Shown: one piece after another, positions 15,921-21,206 of the stretch
Layout: each line of letters begins with the position of its first letter
How positions within the stretch are numbered: the first letter of the stretch is position 1
Origin: a virus
DNA length: 26,572 bases
IMG/VR virus record: IMGVR_UViG_3300045971_000738
Location: 1-26,572 of that record
Reading direction: 5' to 3' (one strand)
Notes under the pieces: model-generated
The model's input: the letters and a program-made list of their open reading frames with translations, nothing else
The model's database searches: none
What the model was told of the DNA's origin: nothing
Program-made: the position numbers and the translations under genes

Positions 15921-16135
15921 CGCTGCACCAGCACGTTCCCGCGGCCGGTGATGCTCTCCAGCCCGATGAGGCCCTTCTTGGTGTCGGCGCTCAGGGTCTC
16001 GGCGACGAGGCCCGCGGCGTCGACGGCGCGCCAGATGGCGGACTCGGGGAAGCTGCCGCTGTTGAGGATGCTGAGGGCGGAGGCGAGGAGGTGCTTGGCT
16101 TCGGCGATGCGCTGGCTGCGGTCGGCGTCGGTCAT
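15917..16135 (-). CDS. Small helical protein, leaderless first gene of a five-gene unit
   Basis: A 72-aa protein starting MTDADRSQRIAEAKHLLASAL, largely helical with an Ala/Leu heptad-like pattern and a short C-terminal strand. Unknown family. The ATG follows a TACACT box by 6 nt, without a ribosome site. Downstream genes down to 14517 lack promoters and use overlaps or Shine-Dalgarno sites, so this is one transcription unit. Confidence 0.75.
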   Translation of the reverse strand: MTDADRSQRIAEAKHLLASALSILNSGSFPESAIWRAVDAAGLVAETLSADTKKGLIGLESITGRGNVLVQR

Positions 16136-16141
16136 GGGAGG

Positions 16142-16170
16142 AGTGTACTCCTGTCGCGGGTGGACGTCAA
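16142..16170 (-). promoter_or_regulatory. Leaderless sigma70-type promoter for gene 15917-16135
   Basis: TTGACG (16165-16170), 17 nt, TACACT (16142-16147), 6 nt to ATG. It starts one base after the stop of the upstream gene. Confidence 0.85.
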
Positions 16171-16171
16171 G

Positions 16172-16399
16172 CTACTTCGCGGTGAAGAGGTTCATCTCGG
16201 CGTCGTTGACGCCGCACATGGCGTCGTTGGCTGCCCGCTGGGCGCGCTTGAAGGCGTGCAGCGCCGCCATCGTGACGTTCGCGTCGTTCCTGCTGGCCGC
16301 CACGTTCAGGTCGTTGGCGACGTTCTGGAGGCAGACGGCGACGTCGGAGAGGCGCTTGGCGGCAGTCTCGGCGCGAGCAGCGGCTTCGGAGAAGGTCAT
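16172..16399 (-). CDS. Small all-helical protein
   Basis: A 75-aa protein, Ala-rich and probably two helices (EAAARAETAAKRLSDVAVCL and an ALHAFKRAQRAAND segment), with cysteines at about residues 23 and 62. It has an AGGAG ribosome site fused to the upstream stop (TAGGAG) and no promoter, so it is the second gene of the unit starting at 16726. No family recognised. Confidence 0.7.
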   Translation of the reverse strand: MTFSEAAARAETAAKRLSDVAVCLQNVANDLNVAASRNDANVTMAALHAFKRAQRAANDAMCGVNDAEMNLFTAK

Positions 16400-16408
16400 G
16401 GTCGGCTC

Positions 16409-16726
16409 CTAGAACGAGAACTTGGCGTAGCGGGGGTACCGGACGGTCTTGCGCTGGACCTCGGCGCGGAGGGCCGGGAACATCTTCTTGGCCTCGGCGA
16501 GGATGGCCTGCTCGACCTTGCGGTCGAGGCCGTCGAGTTCGAGGAAGAAGCCGTACATGAAGTCGGTGGTCTGGACGCGGGCGGTCGTCATCGCCGGGCC
16601 GTGCTTCTCGTTCACGGCGACCTCGCGCTGCTCGGAGTTCGCGATGCCGTTGACGAGCGACTGGACGGCGGCGGCGTAGGCGTTGCGGCGGGCGTAGGTG
16701 CGAGTGTTGTCGAAGTGGTTGGTCAT
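16409..16726 (-). CDS. Hypothetical protein, leaderless
   Basis: A 105-aa protein starting MTNHFDNTRTYARRNAYAAA. The N-terminal half looks helical, followed by TTDFMYGFFLELDGLDRKVE and a basic C-terminus (QRKTVRYPRYAKFSF). No recognised domain. The ATG is 6 nt from a TACACT box with no ribosome site. Confidence 0.72.
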   Translation of the reverse strand: MTNHFDNTRTYARRNAYAAAVQSLVNGIANSEQREVAVNEKHGPAMTTARVQTTDFMYGFFLELDGLDRKVEQAILAEAKKMFPALRAEVQRKTVRYPRYAKFSF

Positions 16727-16732
16727 GAGAGG

Positions 16733-16761
16733 AGTGTACCTGTTTTCGAGGTGGGTGTCAA
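16733..16761 (-). promoter_or_regulatory. Leaderless sigma70-type promoter for gene 16409-16726
   Basis: TTGACA (16756-16761), 17 nt, TACACT (16733-16738), 6 nt to ATG. The spacer is identical to the one at 19940-19968, so the two promoters are recent copies or under the same control. Confidence 0.88.
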
Positions 16762-16764
16762 GCC

Positions 16765-17280
16765 CTACGCGCGAATCTTGTCCTCGCCGACCGTCTTCTC
16801 GCGGGTGACGCCAGCGCCGGAGGTGTAGCGGCAGACGACCGAGCCGGTCTTGGTGACGCGGACGACCTCGCCCTTGTACCAGTACCCCATGGCGTGGACC
16901 TCGACCTGCTGGCCGGGCGTGTAGACGATGCCAGAGGCCGCGCGGGAGGCCTTCTCGGCAGCCCGGGCAGCCCGGGTGGCGTTGCCGCGGCGGCGGCTGT
17001 TCTCGGCGTAGAAGGCGGCGCTGCCGAGGCTCGTGTTGTTGATGCCGACCTTGACGGCCTCGAAGACGTCGTCGGGGACCGCCCGGATGGCGGCCTTGTC
17101 CATGGCGAGGACGGCGTCGACGTCCGGGTTCACCGCGTCGAACTTGGCCAGCGCGGCCTCGTACTCGGGCAGGGCAGCGGCGTAGGCGGCGTTGGTGATG
17201 TCTCCCCGGGCGATGTACTCCTTGACGTTGGCGACGGTCTCGGCGAGCTTGGCGCGGCAGGCGGTGGTGGCGTTGGTCAT
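16765..17280 (-). CDS. Hypothetical protein with Tudor/SH3-like C-terminus, leaderless
   Basis: A 171-aa protein. Residues about 1-115 are helical and Ala-rich (two ALPEYEAAL/DAVLAMDKAA-type helices, then RAARAAEKASRAAS). Residues about 120-171 (PGQQVEVHAMGYWYKGEVVRV and VVCRYTSG) fit a small Tudor or SH3-like barrel. The partner cannot be read from sequence. The longer open frame to 17655 crosses the promoter and overlaps the next gene, so ATG 17280 is chosen. Confidence 0.75.
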   Translation of the reverse strand: MTNATTACRAKLAETVANVKEYIARGDITNAAYAAALPEYEAALAKFDAVNPDVDAVLAMDKAAIRAVPDDVFEAVKVGINNTSLGSAAFYAENSRRRGNATRAARAAEKASRAASGIVYTPGQQVEVHAMGYWYKGEVVRVTKTGSVVCRYTSGAGVTREKTVGEDKIRA

Positions 17281-17286
17281 GAGAGG

Positions 17287-17315
17287 AGTGTACCTGTTTT
17301 CGAGGGGGCTGTCAA
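17287..17315 (-). promoter_or_regulatory. Leaderless sigma70-type promoter for gene 16765-17280
   Basis: TTGACA (17310-17315), 17 nt, TACACT (17287-17292), 6 nt to ATG. The spacer closely resembles the 16733 and 19940 copies. Confidence 0.88.
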
Positions 17316-17322
17316 ACTCGGG

Positions 17323-17339
17323 CTGCGTCCCAGAAGGGG
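17323..17339 (-). promoter_or_regulatory. Conserved upstream element, copy 2
   Basis: The same 17 nt as at 14500, here 7 nt upstream of the -35 and ending at the stop codon of the upstream gene. Confidence 0.55.
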
Positions 17340-18233
17340 CTAGGCCGCCTTCCACTCGGCGACGACCTTCTGGAACTTGGCGAGGTCGCTGCGGATGGAC
17401 GTCAGGATGCTCTCCAGTTCCGAGATGGTGGCGCGCATCTGGTTCTCGAACCCCTGCTCGCCCTTCTTCCAGACCGTGGTCTTGCCGGAGTAGGGGTTGG
17501 TCTTCGAGATGACCGTGCGGGCCGGGGCGTCGGCGATGAGCTTGAGGTACTGGCTCTCGTAGCGCTCCAGCTTGGCCACCATGTGCTTCGGGCCCTCGAC
17601 CGAGACCTCCAGCGAGCGGAAGTCGCGGCCGTCGCAGGAGGCCGACTTGTTCCACGCCTGCGGCAGGGTGTAGCCGTGGTCGTGAATCTTGCCGTTCGGG
17701 AGGACGGCCTGATTGCCGAAGCAGCAGCCGCAGGTGGCGCGGTCCATCTCGGTGAGGGCCTTGGCGGCCTTGCGGGCAGCGGCCTCAGGGTTCGGCTTGC
17801 GGCCCATGACGACCTTCGACTTCATCCCGGCGACGACTTCGGCGACCGGCAGGATGGCGGCGATAGCGGCACGGTAGGCGTCGACCATCGGGTGTGAGAC
17901 CTTGACCTTCGACATCTTCTTGGCGGCGGAGACGAAGTCGTGGAGGTTGTAGGGGTGGACGTCCCAGTGCATCTGGTTGAGGCCGTCGTTGAGGGCCGTG
18001 TCATCGGCAGCCAGCACCTGCCCCTTCCCCGCCCAGAAGTGCTCGGTGGCGGCCTTGAAGGCCTCCTCGGCGGCGCGGTCGAGGGTGAACTTCAGGTCCT
18101 TGAGGTCGACGTTGAAGATGCTGCCAGCGCGGTCGGCCGCGAACAGGGCGGACAGGGCGGCCTCGACGCGGTCCTTGCGGTTGGCGGGGACGGCGGCGAT
18201 GAAGGCGGCAGCGACGGCGTCGTAGTTGGTCAT
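17340..18233 (-). CDS. Hypothetical protein with cysteine/histidine cluster, leaderless
   Basis: The largest protein of the reversed block (297 aa). Residues about 1-130 are helical. Residues about 165-205 hold a possible metal site: TCGCC at 167-171, HDH at 184-186 and C200. The C-terminal 90 residues are a charged helical region (MRATISELESILTSIRSDLA) that could be a coiled coil. No family recognised. ATG 18233 follows TACACT by 6 nt; the extra upstream in-frame codons lie in the promoter. Confidence 0.75.
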   Translation of the reverse strand: MTNYDAVAAAFIAAVPANRKDRVEAALSALFAADRAGSIFNVDLKDLKFTLDRAAEEAFKAATEHFWAGKGQVLAADDTALNDGLNQMHWDVHPYNLHDFVSAAKKMSKVKVSHPMVDAYRAAIAAILPVAEVVAGMKSKVVMGRKPNPEAAARKAAKALTEMDRATCGCCFGNQAVLPNGKIHDHGYTLPQAWNKSASCDGRDFRSLEVSVEGPKHMVAKLERYESQYLKLIADAPARTVISKTNPYSGKTTVWKKGEQGFENQMRATISELESILTSIRSDLAKFQKVVAEWKAA

Positions 18234-18239
18234 GAGAGG

Positions 18240-18268
18240 AGTGTACTCCAAAGCCGGGTTGGCGTCAA
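18240..18268 (-). promoter_or_regulatory. Leaderless sigma70-type promoter for gene 17340-18233
   Basis: TTGACG (18263-18268), 17 nt, TACACT (18240-18245), 6 nt to ATG. It carries upstream element copy 3. Confidence 0.85.
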
Positions 18269-18274
18269 GAGAAA

Positions 18275-18290
18275 CTGCGTCCCAGAAGGG
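18275..18290 (-). promoter_or_regulatory. Conserved upstream element, copy 3
   Basis: CTGCGTCCCAGAAGGG on the plus strand, 6 nt upstream of the -35. The intervening GAGAAA is also identical to copy 1, giving 22 shared nt. Confidence 0.55.
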
Positions 18291-18294
18291 TCGT

Positions 18295-18540
18295 CTAGCC
18301 GAACATGATGCTGCGGTTGCGCAGCAGGTCGTCCTTGGTGACGAGGTTGATTTCGGGGAGCGCCTTGCGCCAGCCGTAGGTCCGGGCCTGAAGGCGGAGC
18401 CACGACTTCACCTCGGCCACCGTGCGGAGCGGGTACTCGTAGCCCTGCGGCTTCGGGGCGATGGCCGGGTGGGTGAAGTGCTCCAGTTCGATGGTGCCGC
18501 AGCGGAGGGTGGCGCTGTAGGTGACGGTCGGGTTGGTCAT
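18295..18540 (-). CDS. Hypothetical protein, leaderless
   Basis: An 81-aa protein starting MTNPTVTYSATLRCGTIELE (beta-like), followed by TVAEVKSWLRLQARTYGWRK (helix) and a short basic end. No family recognised. It is transcribed alone from its own promoter with no ribosome site before the ATG. Confidence 0.72.
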   Translation of the reverse strand: MTNPTVTYSATLRCGTIELEHFTHPAIAPKPQGYEYPLRTVAEVKSWLRLQARTYGWRKALPEINLVTKDDLLRNRSIMFG

Positions 18541-18546
18541 GAGAGG

Positions 18547-18575
18547 AGTGTACCACCACCCCGGACACGAGTCAA
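18547..18575 (-). promoter_or_regulatory. Leaderless sigma70-type promoter for gene 18295-18540
   Basis: TTGACT (18570-18575), 17 nt, TACACT (18547-18552), 6 nt to ATG. The TGA inside the -35 box is also the stop codon of the upstream gene. Confidence 0.85.
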
Positions 18576-18808
18576 GCCCAGTGGGCCGCCTTGTAGACGT
18601 ACTCTACCGTGAGGCCGGAGTTCGGGAAGACCTCCAGCAGGGCCGCCTGAGCCTCCTCCTGCGTGTCGGGCCGGGAGTGGGGCAGGACGAAGTAAACCTT
18701 CTGGGTGCCCGCCCAGACGTGCTGGAGGCCCGCCTCCGAGAGGCGCAGCGCGACCTTGTCAGTGAGGGTCGGGCCGGTGTAGGTGCTGTACCCCTGTCGC
18801 TTGCTCAT
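18572..18808 (-). CDS. Hypothetical protein
   Basis: A 78-aa protein starting MSKRQGYSTYTGP, then a helix with DKVALRLSEAGL, a strand (KVYFVLPHS), an acidic helix and a C-terminal VEYVYKAAHWA, an alternating alpha/beta pattern. No family recognised. It has an AAGGGG site and follows the upstream stop by 2 nt, so it is the second gene of the unit that starts at 19212. Its stop lies in the next promoter's -35 box. Confidence 0.7.
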   Translation of the reverse strand: MSKRQGYSTYTGPTLTDKVALRLSEAGLQHVWAGTQKVYFVLPHSRPDTQEEAQAALLEVFPNSGLTVEYVYKAAHWA

Positions 18809-18810
18809 GG

Positions 18811-19212
18811 CTACCCCTTCTTGGCGTTGTTGAGGACGAACCACTCCCAGTTGCGGTGCGACTGGTCGAGGTCGGACTTGAGCCCGTTGACGGCGCTGTT
18901 GACCTCCCAGAAGGCCTGACCGCACCCGCTCGCGGGCTCCCCGGACTCCAGCGCGTTGCGTGCGGCCGAGTTGGCGCGGTTCATGGCCGACTGGAGCATC
19001 CGCTTGGCCAGCGCTATCTGCTCGCGCGACGACAGGGCCTCGACCGCGGCCTCGGCCTCCTTGCGGAGCTTGTTGAGCTTCCGGGTCTTGGCGGCCTGCT
19101 TGGCGGCCTCGGAGCGGTTGAAGGCGTCGCTGTCGCGCATCTCTGCCTCCCTGCGGTAGTCGCTGCTGGTCTTGACGGGGCTGTTGTCGAGGATGCGGTT
19201 CGGGTAGGTCAT
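18811..19212 (-). CDS. Hypothetical coiled-coil-rich protein, leaderless
   Basis: A 133-aa protein starting MTYPNRILDNSP. Residues about 20-90 are almost wholly helical and charged (KQAAKTRKLNKLRKEAEAA, then AKRMLQSAMNRANSAARNA), suggesting a coiled coil. The end contains SAVNGLKSDLDQSHRNWEWF. Function unknown. ATG 19212 is chosen over the longer open frame because a TACACT box sits 7 nt upstream. Confidence 0.73.
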   Translation of the reverse strand: MTYPNRILDNSPVKTSSDYRREAEMRDSDAFNRSEAAKQAAKTRKLNKLRKEAEAAVEALSSREQIALAKRMLQSAMNRANSAARNALESGEPASGCGQAFWEVNSAVNGLKSDLDQSHRNWEWFVLNNAKKG

Positions 19213-19219
19213 AGGAAGC

Positions 19220-19248
19220 AGTGTACTCCTATCGGATGCGGATGTCAA
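19220..19248 (-). promoter_or_regulatory. Leaderless sigma70-type promoter for gene 18811-19212
   Basis: TTGACA (19243-19248), 17 nt, TACACT (19220-19225), 7 nt to ATG. The -35 and most of the spacer lie inside the last codons of the upstream gene. Confidence 0.85.
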
Positions 19249-19447
19249 GCTCGGCCGCGGCGGCCCAGCCAGCCGGGGTGAGCACGCAGCACCAGTACAC
19301 GTACACCTTCTCGGCGGGGCGGTAGGACTGCTTGGACACGGTCACGTAGCCCAGCGCCTCCAGCACCTTGGCGGTCCGGTACGGCAGGGTGCCGCCGCCC
19401 GCGCCGAGGCTCATCTCCTTCAGGCGCTTCTGCTGGTAGCTGGTCAT
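19229..19447 (-). CDS. Small protein with possible winged-helix pattern, leaderless
   Basis: A 72-aa protein. The order helix (YQQKRLKEMSL), helix (YRTAKVLEALGYV), strand pair and LTPAGWAAAA resembles a short winged-helix DNA-binding domain (the LTPAG phrase is common there), but this is a pattern call only. If true it could regulate this block. Its last codons double as the next gene's promoter. The ATG is 6 nt from a TACACT box. Confidence 0.7.
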   Translation of the reverse strand: MTSYQQKRLKEMSLGAGGGTLPYRTAKVLEALGYVTVSKQSYRPAEKVYVYWCCVLTPAGWAAAAELDIRIR

Positions 19448-19453
19448 GGAAGC

Positions 19454-19482
19454 AGTGTACTCCTGTCGGGCCCCGATGTCAA
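19454..19482 (-). promoter_or_regulatory. Leaderless sigma70-type promoter for gene 19229-19447
   Basis: TTGACA (19477-19482), 17 nt, TACACT (19454-19459), 6 nt to ATG. The upstream gene's TGA stop is inside the -35 box. Confidence 0.85.
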
Positions 19483-19700
19483 GCGACCGACGCCTTCCGG
19501 TAGTACCAGACGCCCCGGACGTGGTCCCAGCACTTCTCGCTGACCCGGTTGATGGACCGCTGGCAGGCCTTGCAGGTGGGGCTGTGGTTGTCGATGGTGG
19601 GCGGCTTGGGGGTCTTCTTGGAGAGGGTGTGCCCTCCCCACTGGACGTCGTAGCCGCACGCCGTCATGAGGCCGTCGTTGGTGAAGTGAGTGCGGGCCAT
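19479..19700 (-). CDS. Small zinc-ribbon-like protein
   Basis: A 73-aa protein starting MARTHFTNDGLMTACGYDVQWGG, with a later PTCKACQRSI pair and EKCWDHV, so three Cys groups that could bind zinc. Strand-turn phrases (VRGVWYYRKASVA) close it. A GGAGG site precedes the ATG and there is no promoter; it follows 19703-19933 in the same unit with 2 nt between. Function unknown. Confidence 0.7.
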   Translation of the reverse strand: MARTHFTNDGLMTACGYDVQWGGHTLSKKTPKPPTIDNHSPTCKACQRSINRVSEKCWDHVRGVWYYRKASVA

Positions 19701-19702
19701 GG

Positions 19703-19933
19703 CTAGAGCGCCTCCGCGTTGGCGACGAAGACCAGCAGGGCCTGAGCCAGTTCGAGGGCCTCGGCGTGGTTCAGGACCACGACCGTCTCCTCGCACTCCT
19801 TCGTGAAGAGTTCCCCGTTCGAGGACTGGAGGGTGAAGCCGTCTCGCGAGTTGCTCCGGTAGGCGAACTTGGCCGCGTTGCGCTTGTTGGTGGCGGCGGC
19901 GTTCTTGGCGACGGTCTTGGTCGGGTTGGTCAT
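19703..19933 (-). CDS. Hypothetical protein, leaderless
   Basis: A 76-aa protein starting MTNPTKTVAKNAAATNKRNA (basic), then a beta-like FTLQSSNGELFTKECEETVVVL and a hydrophobic helix (EALELAQALLVFVANA). No family recognised. The ATG lies 6 nt from a TACACT box; the longer open frame crosses the promoter. Confidence 0.72.
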   Translation of the reverse strand: MTNPTKTVAKNAAATNKRNAAKFAYRSNSRDGFTLQSSNGELFTKECEETVVVLNHAEALELAQALLVFVANAEAL

Positions 19934-19939
19934 GGAAGG

Positions 19940-19968
19940 AGTGTACCTGTTTTCGAGGTGGGTGTCAA
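19940..19968 (-). promoter_or_regulatory. Leaderless sigma70-type promoter for gene 19703-19933
   Basis: TTGACA (19963-19968), 17 nt, TACACT (19940-19945), 6 nt to ATG. Identical to the promoter at 16733-16761 across both boxes and the spacer. Confidence 0.88.
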
Positions 19969-19971
19969 GCG

Positions 19972-20199
19972 CTAGTAGCAGCGCTGCTCGCCGCCGAGGG
20001 TGCAGAGGTAGTTGTAGATGGAGGTGCGGCAGGCGCGGAGGTTGGCGGCGCTGTGGCGGACGATGAGGTCGAAGCCGAACTCGGTCTGGCGGCGGGTGTC
20101 GTAGACGACCCACGAGCCCTCGTGCTTGGTGACGTTGAAGCGGCTGTCTTCGGTGCGGTAGGAGCCAGCGCGGTTGCGGACGAGGACGATGTTGTTCAT
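19972..20199 (-). CDS. Hypothetical protein, leaderless
   Basis: A 75-aa protein starting MNNIVLVRNRAGSYRTEDSR, with beta-like segments (GSWVVYDTRR), a helix (LIVRHSAANLRACRTSIYNYL) and three cysteines. It is the only leaderless product not starting Met-Thr. No family recognised. Confidence 0.72.
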   Translation of the reverse strand: MNNIVLVRNRAGSYRTEDSRFNVTKHEGSWVVYDTRRQTEFGFDLIVRHSAANLRACRTSIYNYLCTLGGEQRCY

Positions 20200-20205
20200 G
20201 AAGAG

Positions 20206-20234
20206 AGTGTACCAAAAAGCGGGTCGGGAGTCAA
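20206..20234 (-). promoter_or_regulatory. Leaderless sigma70-type promoter for gene 19972-20199
   Basis: TTGACT (20229-20234), 17 nt, TACACT (20206-20211), 6 nt to ATG. Confidence 0.85.
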
Positions 20235-20239
20235 GCCTT

Positions 20240-20620
20240 CTAGCGGCCGAAGAGAGCTTCCTTGGGGGTCAGGAAGTTCTCGACCATGCGGAGCGCGGCC
20301 TCCTTGCGGGTCCGGTGGGTCAGGCCGAAGTTCTTGACGCCGGGGACGTAGGAGGGCTCCCACTCGACCATGTTGAAGGTCTGGGAGACGAGGTTGCCGC
20401 AGTGCCGGTAGCTGGTGTGGGGAGTCTGCTCGACCCGGCCCAGCACGACCCGGCTGGAGCCCTTGCCGACGACGACCTCGTAGACCTTCATGGGGTCCTC
20501 GTCGGTGCCGAAGACGCCCGAGGCCTTCTCGACGCGCTCGTACTTCGCGACCCTGACGAGGTCCGCCGCCTGCATCTTGCGGGCCCAAATCTGCTTGTTG
20601 ATGGTCTCGTAGTCGGTCAT
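20240..20620 (-). CDS. Hypothetical protein, leaderless
   Basis: A 126-aa protein starting MTDYETINKQIWARKMQAAD. It has a helical start, a beta-rich middle (KVYEVVVGKGSSRVVLGRVE) and a C-terminal helix (RKEAALRMVENFL). No family recognised. ATG 20620 follows TACACT by 6 nt, and the longer open frame to 20959 would overlap the next gene almost completely. Confidence 0.73.
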   Translation of the reverse strand: MTDYETINKQIWARKMQAADLVRVAKYERVEKASGVFGTDEDPMKVYEVVVGKGSSRVVLGRVEQTPHTSYRHCGNLVSQTFNMVEWEPSYVPGVKNFGLTHRTRKEAALRMVENFLTPKEALFGR

Positions 20621-20626
20621 GGAAGC

Positions 20627-20655
20627 AGTGTACCAGAGCCCGGGCCCGGTGTCAA
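20627..20655 (-). promoter_or_regulatory. Leaderless sigma70-type promoter for gene 20240-20620
   Basis: TTGACA (20650-20655), 17 nt, TACACT (20627-20632), 6 nt to ATG. Confidence 0.87.
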
Positions 20656-20658
20656 GGC

Positions 20659-20931
20659 CTACTGCTTGACGTAGATGGTGGTGACGATGGAGGCGTGCCT
20701 GTAGCCGCTGTTGTCCTTGAAGGAACCCACCACCAGCCCCTTCCGCTGGAGCGCCGCCGCCATCTTCTTGGCGCGGTACCGGATGCCCGAGACCGTGAGG
20801 GTGCTGTCGGCCGGGGCCAGAAGGTGGACCATGAAGCAGGTGGCGTAGTCGGCGACCTCGGGGGTGAACGTGCTCAGGCCGACTTCGAGGGCGGCGTCGT
20901 TGACGATGTTGCTGGCTTCGGTCTTGGTCAT
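20659..20931 (-). CDS. Hypothetical protein, leaderless
   Basis: A 90-aa protein starting MTKTEASNIVNDAALEVGL. A helical first third, a hydrophobic centre (CFMVHLLAP), a helix RAKKMAAALQRKGLVVGSF that could be a recognition helix, and a beta-like end (ASIVTTIYVKQ). Function unknown. It is the first protein gene of the reversed block and lies next to the divergent control region. Confidence 0.72.
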   Translation of the reverse strand: MTKTEASNIVNDAALEVGLSTFTPEVADYATCFMVHLLAPADSTLTVSGIRYRAKKMAAALQRKGLVVGSFKDNSGYRHASIVTTIYVKQ

Positions 20932-20937
20932 GGGAGG

Positions 20938-20966
20938 ATTGTACCAGAGAGACGGACACGAGTCAA
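20938..20966 (-). promoter_or_regulatory. Leaderless sigma70-type promoter for gene 20659-20931
   Basis: TTGACT (20961-20966), 17 nt, TACAAT (20938-20943), 6 nt to ATG. Confidence 0.85.
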
Positions 20967-21119
20967 GGGGTGGGAGGAGCCTCCCCACGTCTTAGGTGGT
21001 TCGGATGAGGACCCTTCCTGTCATGACAGGTCGAGCCCCCTTCACCGGCCTCACGGTACCGGCTAGCTGGTTGCGAACCCAGCGCGCGTGTCGGGGCGGC
21101 CTCCCTGTTCGTCCCCGGC
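20967..21119 (-). ncRNA. Candidate structured non-coding RNA
   Basis: About 150 nt with a promoter at its 5' side (21126-21154) but no credible ORF. On the transcribed strand it has several self-complementary parts: GGGG/CCCC near the 5' end, the hairpin GCTGGGTTCGCAACCAGC (21066-21083), paired CCGG blocks, a perfect 14-nt palindrome CCTGTCATGACAGG (21017-21030) and a GC-rich GGGGAG/CTCCTCCC end. It does not fold as a tRNA, and I recognise no known RNA family. A long structured leader of gene 20659 is the alternative, though that gene has its own promoter. Confidence 0.5.
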
Positions 21120-21125
21120 CAAAGC

Positions 21126-21154
21126 ACTCTACCATGGGGGTGGGGCGGAGTCAA
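21126..21154 (-). promoter_or_regulatory. Sigma70-type promoter for the candidate ncRNA
   Basis: TTGACT (21149-21154), exactly 17 nt, TAGAGT (21126-21131) on the minus strand. It is the only one of the 14 copies not followed by a start codon. Its -35 lies 10 nt from the divergent plus-strand TAATCT box. Confidence 0.7.
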
Positions 21155-21164
21155 GCGCCGCCGG

Positions 21165-21170
21165 TAATCT
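21165..21170 (+). promoter_or_regulatory. Late-type promoter -10 box (TAATCT) for the protease fusion
   Basis: TAATCT, no -35 consensus, 36 nt before the ATG at 21207. The predicted start near 21177 leaves a leader of about 30 nt, and a GAGG site sits before the ATG, so this gene is not leaderless. Confidence 0.6.
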
Positions 21171-21206
21171 AGAGGCAGGACGCACCCTTCCCTCCGAGGC
21201 ACACGC

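Noticed and set aside
16765-17655. Longer N-terminal extensions of several minus-strand genes (also 20240-20959, 19703-20215)
   Set aside because: The extensions cross the promoter and overlap the neighbouring gene. The promoter geometry fixes the shorter ATG.
13880-20970. Regular short repeats as a possible CRISPR array
   Set aside because: The repeated units are promoters separated by genes of varied size, not by spacers of uniform length.
21021-21051. A 10-codon ORF inside the candidate ncRNA
   Set aside because: It starts in the middle of the palindrome, has no ribosome site and is too short to support as a gene.
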